From: Dinoroseobacter sp039192165
GTDB taxonomy: Bacteria > Pseudomonadota > Alphaproteobacteria > Rhodobacterales > Rhodobacteraceae
Length of the DNA: 64,000 bases
Assembly: GCA_039192165.1 (NCBI GenBank)
Contig: JBCCXD010000006.1
Coordinates: 62,001 to 126,000 of the forward strand
Direction of reading: 5' to 3'
Positions 45,173 to 54,109 of the stretch are shown here, in pieces; position 1 is the stretch's first letter, and each line of letters begins with the position of its first letter. Below the pieces are notes generated by a model. The model was not told where the DNA came from. It made no database searches and saw only the letters and a program-made list of their open reading frames with translations. Position numbers and translations under genes: made by a program.

Positions 45173-45848
45173 TCCGGTCGTAATCCTTAACCAACAGGTG
45201 TCTTGGAGGTTCGTCTTCCTCGATCTCAGGGAAGCGGCCAATCGGATCGCGGAACCAGTTGTCGGTCTCGTCGTCGTTGACGGTGGAGACCTCGCCGATC
45301 AGAACGTCACCCCCCTCGCCCCAGAACGCGTGCCAGTCGCCCGGCATCAGCGTTACGCTTTCACCTGGCGCGAAATGAAGAACCTCGCCGGGTTCGTACT
45401 CCCTGCGCACACCATCGCAATAGACCGTGCCTCCCGCTTTTTCATCGAATCCGCCATCCTCGGCAGACCCATAAAGCTCAATCGCCAGCGTCGCGCCTCC
45501 GCGATTTATAATGTCCTCAGCCTTCAGATAGTGCCGGTGCATCGGGCTGATCTGGTTCTGCCGCGAGATCATGATTTTTTCGGCGTAGCACATGCCGCCA
45601 CCGCCTTTCAGGTCGGCCAGGCGACCGTTGCGCACGGTGAACAGGAACAGACCAAGATCGGCGAAATTTCCTTCGCCATAGTCGGTGATATCCCAACCAA
45701 GACGCGCGTCCAAAAGCGGCCCTATCGCCGGACGATGCGCGGCCATTTCCTGCGGCGACCAAAATGCGAAGGGCGGCAAGATGAAACCATGCTGCGCGAT
45801 AAACGCGGCGCCTTCGCGTAAAATTTCATTGATCTCAGAACGCTTCAT
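45165..45848 (-). CDS. D-lyxose ketol-isomerase-like cupin
   Basis: Encodes 227 residues of the YdaE/D-lyxose isomerase cupin family, which interconverts D-lyxose and D-xylulose (and D-mannose and D-fructose) with a bound metal. Metal ligands fit SPMHRHYLKAEDIINRGG and the later DWHAFWGEGGDVL. The length agrees with the family. It is leftward with the amidotransferase, glcG and glcB genes upstream; no sugar transporter is next to it. Confidence 0.86.
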   Translation of the reverse strand: MKRSEINEILREGAAFIAQHGFILPPFAFWSPQEMAAHRPAIGPLLDARLGWDITDYGEGNFADLGLFLFTVRNGRLADLKGGGGMCYAEKIMISRQNQISPMHRHYLKAEDIINRGGATLAIELYGSAEDGGFDEKAGGTVYCDGVRREYEPGEVLHFAPGESVTLMPGDWHAFWGEGGDVLIGEVSTVNDDETDNWFRDPIGRFPEIEEDEPPRHLLVKDYDRIT

Positions 45849-45888
45849 GTCCGACCCTCCCGCGCGATGCAGCGCAGGGATAGCCGAT

Positions 45889-46668
45889 TCAAGCTGATAG
45901 CGCTACCGGAACCGGGCGACGCCCCTCAGACCACGCGCGCACCGCGTATCCAAACGCCGTGAAAAGCGGTCGCGAGACAGGATCGTTCTCGGCATTCCAC
46001 TCTGGATGCCACTGCACCGACAACGTGAAGCCTGGCGCATCTTTGATGTAGATCGCCTCCGGCGTACCGTCATCGGCATACCCGTCGATCACCACACGCG
46101 GGCCCGGCTCTTGGATGCCCTGGCCATGGAGGGTGTTCGTCATAACTTCCGGCGCGCCAAATACACGCGCAAACGGGCCGTCCGGAGAAAGCGTGACGCG
46201 CTGCCGGATCTCGAACTTCTCTTCGAGCGTCCCGTCAGGAGGCATACGGTGATTTACCCGACCGGGCAGCTCACGGATCTCCGGGTGCAGCGTGCCGCCC
46301 ATAGCGACATTGACCTCCTGAAATCCGCGGCACAGGCCCAGAAAGGGTTGCCCACGGTCCACACAAGCGCGGATCAGAGGCAAGGTCACGCTGTCCCTTG
46401 CGCGATCAAACATTCCATGCTTTTCGGTTGGCTCATGACCATATTCCTTCGGGTGGACATTCGCCCGCGCCCCAGGAAAGACGAAACCGTCGCAGGTCTC
46501 CAAAAGGTCGTCGACGGAGACATAGGCAGGGTCCGCCGGAATGATCAGAGGTGTTGCTCCCACCACTGAAGCCACCGCGCAGGAATTCATAGATCCTGCC
46601 GCATGCGCAGGATACTGATCATTGATAAGGTATGAGTTCGAGACGATACCAACAACGGGCCGTGTCAT
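45889..46668 (-). CDS. Class I glutamine amidotransferase, PuuD-like
   Basis: Encodes 259 residues of the gamma-glutamyl-GABA hydrolase (PuuD/peptidase C26) family. The catalytic cysteine is in FLGLCRGFQEVNVAMGG and the His-Glu pair is in VQWHPEWNAEN. PuuD frees GABA from gamma-glutamyl-GABA in putrescine use. No other puu gene is adjacent, so the substrate is uncertain. A strong inverted repeat overlaps its promoter region. Confidence 0.88.
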   Translation of the reverse strand: MTRPVVGIVSNSYLINDQYPAHAAGSMNSCAVASVVGATPLIIPADPAYVSVDDLLETCDGFVFPGARANVHPKEYGHEPTEKHGMFDRARDSVTLPLIRACVDRGQPFLGLCRGFQEVNVAMGGTLHPEIRELPGRVNHRMPPDGTLEEKFEIRQRVTLSPDGPFARVFGAPEVMTNTLHGQGIQEPGPRVVIDGYADDGTPEAIYIKDAPGFTLSVQWHPEWNAENDPVSRPLFTAFGYAVRAWSEGRRPVPVALSA

Positions 46669-46681
46669 GGCGGTCCTTATT

Positions 46682-46713
46682 TATACACGCAATTGCAGAT
46701 AACACCGTGTATA
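46682..46713. promoter_or_regulatory. Operator-like inverted repeat before the PuuD-like gene
   Basis: TATACACG (46682-46689) and CGTGTATA (46706-46713) are perfect 8-base arms spaced 16 bases apart. They lie 14 to 45 bases before the ATG of the PuuD-like gene, next to a TATAAAT on the minus strand that would suit a -10 element. This is consistent with repression by a dimeric regulator. Confidence 0.5.
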
Positions 46714-46795
46714 GGCGCCGCCGCGCGCGCCGTCGAGCCACGCACACGCGCAGGTCAGTCGCAGTGGATGCACAGGCGCTGCTGGCCCGCAGGCC

Positions 46796-47218
46796 TCAAA
46801 CGACTCCGGAAAACCCCGCCTTCTCAACCCCGGCGAGACCAGCTTCGGCATCATTTTCCGAGGTGTCGCCGGTGACACCAACCGCTCCGATAATCTGGCC
46901 GCGCTTGTCTTTTACAAGAATACCGCCCTGCACCGGGACAACTTTTCCATCATAAAGTCCGTTCATTGCTGTCATGAAATAATGCTGCGCTTCCGCGCGG
47001 GCGTTCAGCGCAGAGCCCGGCAGACCAATCATGATGCAGCCGTAGGCTTTGCCCCGAGCTATATCAAAACGGCCAGGGCTGGCACCGTCCTCGCGCTCGG
47101 CCGCGATCAGGTGCCCGCCCGCGTCCAGAACGACAACGGTTAACGGCTTGAGCCCCATTTCCTGACCTTTTGAGAGCGCTGTCTTGACGATGGTGCGGGC
47201 CTTGCGGAGGGTGATCAT
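46796..47218 (-). CDS. glcG: GlcG/HbpS family protein
   Basis: Encodes 140 residues of the GlcG/HbpS fold (DUF336). It opens ITLRKARTIVKTALSKGQE and contains VVVLDAGGHLIAAEREDGA and GAVGVTGDTSENDAE. The function is unsettled; relatives bind heme or cobalamin. Its place directly after malate synthase G mirrors the glc operon of E. coli, but glcDEF are missing here. Confidence 0.9.
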   Translation of the reverse strand: MITLRKARTIVKTALSKGQEMGLKPLTVVVLDAGGHLIAAEREDGASPGRFDIARGKAYGCIMIGLPGSALNARAEAQHYFMTAMNGLYDGKVVPVQGGILVKDKRGQIIGAVGVTGDTSENDAEAGLAGVEKAGFSGVV

Positions 47219-47239
47219 GGCATAACCTCAAAGTTGAAG

Positions 47240-47257
47240 AAAGGCCATCAGGCCTTT
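47240..47257 (-). terminator. Hairpin between glcB and glcG
   Basis: AAAGGCC and GGCCTTT pair perfectly around ATCA, in the 61-base gap after glcB. On the minus strand a T-rich stretch follows. It may be a partial terminator that lowers glcG expression or a 3' protecting stem. Confidence 0.55.
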
Positions 47258-47279
47258 ATGATATATGTATTTTTGTAAT

Positions 47280-49436
47280 TTACGCAGCGGCTTGCGCGCG
47301 CAGCTTTTCCTTCAGCTCCAGCCGCCGGGCATGAAGCACCGGCTCGGTATATCCCGACGGCAATTCATGGCCCTTGAAAACCAGATCACAGGCAGCCTGG
47401 AAGGCGATCCCGTCGAAACCAGGCGCCATCGGCACATAGAGCGGGTCGCCATCATTCTGCCGGTCCACGACCTCGGCCATCCGACGCATCGTATCCATGA
47501 CCTGCTCCTGCGAGACGATATTGTGATGCAGCCAGTTCGCTATGTGCTGGGACGAAATCCGGCAGGTCGCGCGGTCCTCCATCAAACCGACATCATTGAT
47601 ATCAGGGACCTTGGAACACCCTACGCCCTGATCGATCCAGCGCACGACATAGCCAAGGATGCCTTGTGCATTGTTTTCCACCTCGCGCATGACCTGCGCC
47701 TCGGTCCATTTGCGGAAAGACGCCAGCGGAATCTCGAGCAATCCGTCGACATGCGCTCGGCGCCCGCCCGCTTTTAGCTTGTCCTGCACCGCAAAGACGT
47801 TGCAGCGGTGATAATGCAATGCGTGAAGCGTTGCCGCTGTCGGGCTTGGCACCCACGCGCAGTTTGCGCCAGCGCGCGGATGCTCGATTTTGGTATCCAG
47901 CATATCGGCCATTTTATCCGGAGCCGCCCACATGCCTTTTCCGATCTGCGCCTTACCGGACAGCCCGCATTCCAGCCCGATATCGACATTGCGGTTCTCA
48001 TAGGTGCTGATCCAGCCCTTGCGCTTGATGAAGTCCTTTCGGCTAAACGGCCCGGCCACCATTGAAGTATGGATTTCGTCCCCGGTCCGGTCGAGAAAGC
48101 CGGTGTTGATAAAGGCCACCCGATGCTGGGCGGACCGAATACACTCTTTCAGATTGACCGAGGTGCGACGCTCTTCATCCATTATCCCGAGCTTTACGGT
48201 ATACCGCGGCAAGCCAAGCACGGCTTCAACAGCGGTAAACGTGTCATCGGCAAAAGCCACTTCTTCAGGCCCGTGCATCTTGGGCTTTACCACGTAAACC
48301 GACCCCTTGACCGAGTTGCCGCCCTCGCGCCGGAGGTCGTGGATGGCGATCAGCGTGGTGATCATCGCATCCATCAGTCCTTCAAAGATCTCATTCCCGT
48401 CCGCATCGAGGATCGCCGGATTTGTCATCAGGTGGCCGACATTGCGCACAAGAAGCAACGCGCGCCCCTTAACCGTCAGATCGCTGCCATCAGGCGCAGT
48501 GAACACCCGATCGGGGTTCAGCGCGCGTGTGATTGACTTGCCGCCTTTTTCGAAAGTTTCTTCCAGGTCGCCGCGCATCAGCCCGAGCCAGTTGGCGTAG
48601 GCCTGTACTTTGTCCTCAGCGTCCACGCAGGCGACCGAATCCTCGCAATCCATAATTGCGCTGACCGCGGCCTCCATCCGCACATCCGCCAAACCTGCTT
48701 GATCGCGAGCCCCGATCGGGTGAGAGCGGTCAAAAACCAGTTGAACGTGAAGACCGTTGTTGACCAGCAGCACCGACTCAGGCGCCATCGCTTTGCCCCG
48801 GTAACCAGCAAATTTCATCGGGTCCACAAGCGGCAGATCGTCGGCAAGCAGCGTGCCGTCTTTAATGTGGTACCGACGTACATCCGAATGGCTTTTGCCC
48901 TGAACCGGAAACGCTTCATCCAGGAAAACGCGCGCCCGCGCCACGACCCGCCCTCCCCGGCCCCGGTCATAGCCGCCTGCCGGCGCTGCGGAGCCCATCG
49001 CGTCGGTGCCGTAAAGCGCGTCATAAAGCGAGCCCCACCGTGCATTGGCCGCGTTCAGCGCATAGCGCGCATTGGTGATCGGCACCACAAGCTGTGGGCC
49101 CGCAACCGATGCAAATTCGGGATCCGTGTTTTCTGTCTTAATTTCGAATTCCGGGCCTTCAGGAACTATATAACCGATGTCATAGAGAAACTGCTTGTAG
49201 GCCTCATGATCATGGGTCTGTCCCAGACGGTCCCGATGCCAGGCATCGATGGTCTCCTGCAACTGATCTCGTTTCGCCAGAAGCGCTCGATTGGTCGGGG
49301 TCTTATCCGCCACAAGCTGGGCAAAGCCTGTCCAGAACGCATCAGCATCGATGCCCGTTCCCGGAAGCGCCTCTGTCTCGATGAATTTCACCAGCGTTTT
49401 AGCAACCTGCAGTCCGCTGCGCTCCAGCCTCTCCAT
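47280..49436 (-). CDS. glcB: Malate synthase G
   Basis: Encodes 718 residues, the G-type length. It condenses glyoxylate and acetyl-CoA to malate, closing growth on glycolate or C2 compounds. Characteristic stretches include MDCEDSVACVDAEDK, YVVKPKMHGPEEVAF, GIMDEERRTSVNLKEC and TGFLDRTGDEIHTSM. The start MERLERSGLQVAKT fits the family; a much longer frame upstream includes a different gene's antisense sequence. TTGTATACCA sits 38 bases before the start. Confidence 0.96.
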   Translation of the reverse strand: MERLERSGLQVAKTLVKFIETEALPGTGIDADAFWTGFAQLVADKTPTNRALLAKRDQLQETIDAWHRDRLGQTHDHEAYKQFLYDIGYIVPEGPEFEIKTENTDPEFASVAGPQLVVPITNARYALNAANARWGSLYDALYGTDAMGSAAPAGGYDRGRGGRVVARARVFLDEAFPVQGKSHSDVRRYHIKDGTLLADDLPLVDPMKFAGYRGKAMAPESVLLVNNGLHVQLVFDRSHPIGARDQAGLADVRMEAAVSAIMDCEDSVACVDAEDKVQAYANWLGLMRGDLEETFEKGGKSITRALNPDRVFTAPDGSDLTVKGRALLLVRNVGHLMTNPAILDADGNEIFEGLMDAMITTLIAIHDLRREGGNSVKGSVYVVKPKMHGPEEVAFADDTFTAVEAVLGLPRYTVKLGIMDEERRTSVNLKECIRSAQHRVAFINTGFLDRTGDEIHTSMVAGPFSRKDFIKRKGWISTYENRNVDIGLECGLSGKAQIGKGMWAAPDKMADMLDTKIEHPRAGANCAWVPSPTAATLHALHYHRCNVFAVQDKLKAGGRRAHVDGLLEIPLASFRKWTEAQVMREVENNAQGILGYVVRWIDQGVGCSKVPDINDVGLMEDRATCRISSQHIANWLHHNIVSQEQVMDTMRRMAEVVDRQNDGDPLYVPMAPGFDGIAFQAACDLVFKGHELPSGYTEPVLHARRLELKEKLRAQAAA

Positions 49437-49473
49437 GGCAATCTCCCCGTTTATCCCCCGACGCGCCCGCGCC

Positions 49474-49483
49474 TTGTATACCA
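49474..49483. promoter_or_regulatory. Possible GntR-type site upstream of glcB
   Basis: TTGTATACCA is a near palindrome centred on GTATAC, 38 bases before the glcB start. The core GTATACCA recurs at 43731-43738 before the ICMT-like gene. FCD-type GntR regulators use such short dyads; with only two occurrences the call is weak. Confidence 0.25.
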
Positions 49484-49588
49484 TCGCACGCAGCGCATAA
49501 GAAAAAAGCATCCGAGAGGCAACCGCAGATGGCGAAATTGGTCTCATTCTCCGACCAAATTGACGGGGTTCTACGCGACTGCGCAGGT

Positions 49589-49759
49589 CTAGACAGATTT
49601 TTCCAAGGTCCCGGAGCCGCGCGCTGCATGTCTGCATCGCTCCGAGCAGTATTTGACCTCGTCCCAATCGCGCGCCCATTTCTTACGCCAGGTGAAGGCC
49701 AGCCCGCACTGAACGCAGTTTTTGGTTGGCAAGTCCGCTTTCCTGCGCATCTTGGGCAT
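49589..49759 (-). CDS. DUF2256 zinc-ribbon-like small protein
   Basis: Encodes 56 residues. Four cysteines in CVQC and CSERC (residues 15, 18, 38, 42) could hold a zinc ion, and AFTWRKKWARDWDEV between them is typical of DUF2256. This family is found next to cryptochrome/photolyase genes, as here: its ATG overlaps the photolyase TGA by one base (TGATG), so it should be translated from the same message. Its function is not known. Confidence 0.85.
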   Translation of the reverse strand: MPKMRRKADLPTKNCVQCGLAFTWRKKWARDWDEVKYCSERCRHAARGSGTLEKSV

Positions 49760-51288
49760 CAGAGATCGAGCCTCATCTGACGCGGGTCACTTTGCGTGCG
49801 GCGTTGCGCGCGATCATTGACGAAACGCCCGGCCGGGTCCTTGCGACTGGCATGTTTATCGATGACTTGCGCCGCGATACGCGCGAAACCAGATTGCCTG
49901 CGCACCGCCCAGACCCGATCACGCGCGGCCGCGGCGGCAGATTTTACGTCGACAATCGGAGTGGGATAGCGGCGCCCCAGAACACTGGTTGCGCCCTGCC
50001 AAAGCCACGGCTCCTGCAAAAACGCGTCGGGCACATCGGCCAGCTCCGGAACCCACCGCCGTGTAAAGACACCCGTCGGATCCTGATCGTGACCCTGTTT
50101 GACAGGGTTGTACATGCGCACAGTATTCATGCCAGTCGTGCCCGATTGCATCTGCATCTGGCTCCAGTGAATACCTGGCTCATAGTCGGTAAAACGGCGC
50201 GCCAGAACCGGACCGGTCGCGCGCCAATCAAGCCACAAATGGTAGGAGGCCACTGCAACAAGCATAGAGCGCATACGGAAGTTGAGCCAGCCGGTATGCG
50301 CAAGGTACCGCATACAGGCATCCACGAAGGGCAGACCGGTTTCGCCCGAGGTCCAGGCCTCAAGCCGCGCAGCGTCTGGCACGCGCGGTCGCAACCCCTC
50401 GTAATCCCGATGCAGGCAACGCGTTTCGAGTGCCGGTTCGTCTTCCAGCTTCTGCATGAAGTGATCCCGCCACGCGAGCCGCGCATCAAAGCTTTTCATT
50501 GCGGCTGCCCAGCCATTGCGCTGTCCCGCAGCCTCCGCCTTGCGCGCCGCTGCCGCGTGGGCAGCTTCGCGAACGGACAAGGTCCCGAAAGCGAGATGCG
50601 GCGACAAGCGTGAACAGGCTGTCTCTCCATCTACGGGGCTGGACATAGCACGGCGGTACCCGTGCCCGCGTGTTGTCAAAAAACTGCCCAGCAAGGACAG
50701 GGCTTCCGCCCGCCCTCCGCGCTGCCTGTCAGGACAGGGGTCACTGCACAGGCCCAGCGCCTGCGCGTCGGGCACATGGCCGCTCTGCGCGGAAACTCCC
50801 TGCAAATTAGCGGGTGGGGGCATGGCGGGCATTCGCACATTCCTGTCTCGCGCCGCCGCCCAGCCACCACGATCGGCCAGCCGCCGCTGCACGCCCATTT
50901 GCGGCACTTCCGTCCACTGCACGCCATCGGCCCGCGCCCAGGCTGCAACCGCTCTGTCCCGCGCGAAACTCCACGCATTGCCTGTTTCCTGATGGCTGAA
51001 TAGTTCGGTTACGCCGTGGGCATTGCAGAGATCACCCAATATCCCAACGGCGCCGCCGACCCGGACAATTAACGGGGCGCCCAGATTTGCGAGCTGCCCG
51101 CGTAAATCAGCCAGACACTCCACAACAAACTTCCACTGCCGGGCCGAAGCATCGGATTGCCGCCATAAATCCGGCTCCACGATGTAAAGCGGCAGCACAG
51201 GTCGCCCGCGCCCCGCCGCAAGGGCCAGTGCAGGATTATCCTCGACTCTCAGATCGCGTTTGAACCAGAAAAGAACAGCGCCACTCAT
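49759..51288 (-). CDS. Cryptochrome/deoxyribodipyrimidine photolyase
   Basis: Encodes 509 residues. The N-terminal photolyase domain starts VLFWFKRDLRVEDNPAL. The FAD-binding half carries GETGLPFVDACMRYL, TGWLNFRMRSMLV and TTGMNTVRMYNPVKQG. Members use blue light to repair UV dimers or act as light sensors; the exact class is not settled. The start at 51288 is preferred over one three codons upstream. A LexA-type box lies 56 bases before the start. Confidence 0.93.
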   Translation of the reverse strand: MSGAVLFWFKRDLRVEDNPALALAAGRGRPVLPLYIVEPDLWRQSDASARQWKFVVECLADLRGQLANLGAPLIVRVGGAVGILGDLCNAHGVTELFSHQETGNAWSFARDRAVAAWARADGVQWTEVPQMGVQRRLADRGGWAAARDRNVRMPAMPPPANLQGVSAQSGHVPDAQALGLCSDPCPDRQRGGRAEALSLLGSFLTTRGHGYRRAMSSPVDGETACSRLSPHLAFGTLSVREAAHAAAARKAEAAGQRNGWAAAMKSFDARLAWRDHFMQKLEDEPALETRCLHRDYEGLRPRVPDAARLEAWTSGETGLPFVDACMRYLAHTGWLNFRMRSMLVAVASYHLWLDWRATGPVLARRFTDYEPGIHWSQMQMQSGTTGMNTVRMYNPVKQGHDQDPTGVFTRRWVPELADVPDAFLQEPWLWQGATSVLGRRYPTPIVDVKSAAAAARDRVWAVRRQSGFARIAAQVIDKHASRKDPAGRFVNDRAQRRTQSDPRQMRLDL

Positions 51289-51343
51289 GATGCTCACCTA
51301 GCTACGCCGGGCCACAGGTCAAAAATCGGGCGCCCGGAAATAT

Positions 51344-51358
51344 GTTCGCCTTATGTTC
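51344..51358. promoter_or_regulatory. LexA (SOS) box of alphaproteobacterial type
   Basis: GTTC-GCCTTAT-GTTC matches the alphaproteobacterial LexA consensus GTTC-N7-GTTC exactly. It is 56 bases before the photolyase start and about 150 bases before pepN. Repair genes are usual targets, which supports photolyase as the regulated gene. Confidence 0.65.
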
Positions 51359-51400
51359 TATTCGCTCCGCTGCAAATGCAAGCGCCTTACCCTTTCAAGT

Positions 51401-51427
51401 CCGAAAATATCCCCGCCGGAGGCGGCC
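51401..51427 (-). repeat. Hairpin with repeat-like tail, third relative
   Basis: CCGCC and GGCGG (51413-51417, 51421-51425) form a short stem, and on the minus strand it is followed by GGGATATTTTCGG. The pattern of a small G+C stem followed by a GA-TATTTT tail resembles the repeats at 726 and 61513, though identity is low. Confidence 0.3.
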
Positions 51428-51505
51428 TTTCGCACAAACAGGACCAAACCACTGGCACCCGGGCCCTGTCCCGCATAGATGTCAGGCACACATACAGGAG
51501 GCCTC

Positions 51506-54067
51506 ATGCGCGACGCAGCCCCGGACCACGGCCCGACCCTTCTTTCATCCTATACCCCCTATCCGTTTGAGCTGGAGCATGTTGAGCTCACCTTTGAGCT
51601 CGCGCCACAGACCACCCGAGTGCGCTCGCGACTGCGCTTCAGGCCCCGTGAGGCAGGCTCCGATTTGCGCCTGGATGGCGAAAACCTAAGCCTGAAATCC
51701 GTGGCTATCGACGATCGACCGCTATCTGTCACGCCCGATGATACGGGCCTGACAGTCCCCGCTGACCAGATTCCCGACGGTCCCTTTACGTTCACTGCCG
51801 AAGTTGAGATTTCGCCAGCCGACAATACCGCGCTCGAAGGCCTTTACATGTCTAAAGGCATGTATTGCACCCAGTGCGAGGCCGAAGGGTTCCGCAAAAT
51901 CACCTTCTACCCCGACCGACCGGATGTGATGGCGCCCTTTGATGTTACCATCCTTTCCTCCGACGCGCGCTCGACACCGGTTCTTTTGTCCAACGGAAAT
52001 CCGACCGGTCCGGGCACATGGACCGATCCATGGCCGAAACCTGCTTATCTTTTTGCACTGGTGGCAGGTGAGCTTGTGGCGGTGGAAGACAGTTTTACGA
52101 CCATGACAGGTCGCAACGTCGCGCTTAAAATCTGGGTACGGCCCGGCGACCAGGGTAAATGCGCTTATGCTATGGACGCTCTAAAGCGCTCAATGCGATG
52201 GGACGAGACCGCGTACGGGCGGGAGTATGACCTCGATATCTTCCAGATCGTCGCCGTGGACGATTTCAACATGGGCGCGATGGAGAACAAGGGGCTGAAT
52301 ATCTTCAACTCCAAATATGTTCTGGCCAGCCCCGAAACGGCGACGGACCGGGACTATGAACTGATCGAAGGCATTATCGCACACGAGTACTTTCACAACT
52401 GGACCGGCAACCGGATCACCTGCCGCGACTGGTTCCAGCTCTGTCTAAAGGAAGGCCTGACAGTCTTTCGCGACCAGCAGTTTTCCGGCGATATGCGCTC
52501 GCACGCGGTCAAGCGCATCGATGATGTACTGCAACTCCGGGCCCGCCAGTTCCGCGAGGATGCCGGCCCGCTGGCACACCCCGTGCGCCCCGAAAGTTAC
52601 ATTGAGATCAACAACTTCTATACCGCTACGGTTTACGAGAAAGGCGCCGAGGTGATCGGCATGCTGCGCACACTGATCGGACCTGAGGCGTATCGCAAGG
52701 GCTGTGACCTTTACTTTGAGCGCCATGATGGGCAGGCCTGCACGATCGAGGACTGGATCAGGGTGTTCGAAGACAGCACGGGAACAGACCTGTCACAGTT
52801 TGCGCTTTGGTATCAGCAGGCGGGCACACCGCGCGTTGATGTATCAGAGGATTGGTCCGAGGGAACCTATACTCTCACTTTCCAGCAAGATACGCCTGAT
52901 ACGCCCGGCCAGACCGACAAATCCCCCCAGGTCATTCCGATCCGTGCCGGTCTTCTTGCGCGGGACGGGCGCGAATTGGCGCCAGATCAGGTACTCAAGC
53001 TTACAGAACGGACGCAGGTCTTTCGCTTCGAAGGGTTGCCGGAACGCCCAATCCCCTCTTTGAACCGGGGCTTTTCTGCGCCGATCCTGATGACCCGGGC
53101 TGACAGTACAGAAGATCGCCTGACCCGGCTCGCCCACGACAGCGATCCATTTAACCGCTTCGAGGCAGGGCGCACTCTTTCAAAAACCGTTCTTATGCGC
53201 GCAATTTCCAAGAGTATCGAGACGCCTGCGGCCTATCTCGACGCACTTTCTTCTGTCGCGCAAAACGACAATCTCGATCCCGCTTTCCGGGCGCTGGCGC
53301 TGGCGCTGCCCTCTGAAGATGATCTTGCACAGTCGCTGTTTGAGGCGGGCGATACGCCCGATCCGGTTCAAATCCACAAGACACGCCGCGCATTGCTAAA
53401 AGAAATCGCCGAAGCGCTTCAACCGGCATTCGCCACGCTCTATGGCGACATGGCCGTACCCGGACCCTATACGCCGGACGCAGCAGCGGCCGGCAAGCGC
53501 GCGCTGCGCGCCACCGCGCTGCGTCATCTGTCCGAACTCGACGGCGGCGCTCTTGCCAGGGCCCAGTTCGAGGATGCCAACAACATGACAGAGCAGCTCA
53601 GCGCATTTTCCTGCCTGCTGGCAATTGGAAAAGGCTCCGAGGCAACCGATGCGTTCTATAACAAATGGTCAGGCGACCGGCTGGTTATGGACAAGTGGTT
53701 TGCCCTCCAAATCTCCACAGCCGCACCGGACGCCGCGGTCGCGACTTGCCAAGAATTGACCCGGCACCAGGATTTCGACTGGAAGAACCCCAACCGATTC
53801 CGTTCGACCTTGGGCGCACTGGCGATGAACCCTGCAGGCTTTCATGACCCGCGCGGCGCAGGCTACGCGTTTTATGCCGACTGGCTGATCAAACTCGATG
53901 CGCTCAACCCACAGACGACAGCAAGAATGTCGACGGCATTTGAGACGTGGCGCCGCTATGACACCACCAGACAAGAACAGATAAAAGACGAGCTGGAGCG
54001 CATCGCAGCGACGCCTGGCCTGTCGCGGGACACGTCAGAAATGGTCGGGCGCATTCTGAGCGCCTGA
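51506..54067 (+). CDS. pepN: Aminopeptidase N
   Basis: Encodes 853 residues of the M1 family. The exopeptidase motif GAMEN (257-261), the zinc motif HEYFHNWTGNR (HExxH at 293-297) and the downstream LKEGLTVFRDQQF are all present. It removes N-terminal amino acids from peptides in the cytosol. The ATG follows AGGAGG by 5 bases, which decides the start against one nine codons upstream. It is divergent from the photolyase. Confidence 0.96.
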   Translation: MRDAAPDHGPTLLSSYTPYPFELEHVELTFELAPQTTRVRSRLRFRPREAGSDLRLDGENLSLKSVAIDDRPLSVTPDDTGLTVPADQIPDGPFTFTAEVEISPADNTALEGLYMSKGMYCTQCEAEGFRKITFYPDRPDVMAPFDVTILSSDARSTPVLLSNGNPTGPGTWTDPWPKPAYLFALVAGELVAVEDSFTTMTGRNVALKIWVRPGDQGKCAYAMDALKRSMRWDETAYGREYDLDIFQIVAVDDFNMGAMENKGLNIFNSKYVLASPETATDRDYELIEGIIAHEYFHNWTGNRITCRDWFQLCLKEGLTVFRDQQFSGDMRSHAVKRIDDVLQLRARQFREDAGPLAHPVRPESYIEINNFYTATVYEKGAEVIGMLRTLIGPEAYRKGCDLYFERHDGQACTIEDWIRVFEDSTGTDLSQFALWYQQAGTPRVDVSEDWSEGTYTLTFQQDTPDTPGQTDKSPQVIPIRAGLLARDGRELAPDQVLKLTERTQVFRFEGLPERPIPSLNRGFSAPILMTRADSTEDRLTRLAHDSDPFNRFEAGRTLSKTVLMRAISKSIETPAAYLDALSSVAQNDNLDPAFRALALALPSEDDLAQSLFEAGDTPDPVQIHKTRRALLKEIAEALQPAFATLYGDMAVPGPYTPDAAAAGKRALRATALRHLSELDGGALARAQFEDANNMTEQLSAFSCLLAIGKGSEATDAFYNKWSGDRLVMDKWFALQISTAAPDAAVATCQELTRHQDFDWKNPNRFRSTLGALAMNPAGFHDPRGAGYAFYADWLIKLDALNPQTTARMSTAFETWRRYDTTRQEQIKDELERIAATPGLSRDTSEMVGRILSA

Positions 54068-54109
54068 GGCTGCCCTACTGCCGACACAGTGACATGCTAG
54101 ACTTTCTGA

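Noticed and set aside
49529..49780. An 83-codon plus-strand frame in the glcB-photolyase gap
   Set aside because: The opposite strand carries the DUF2256 gene with conserved cysteines, so this frame is its shadow.
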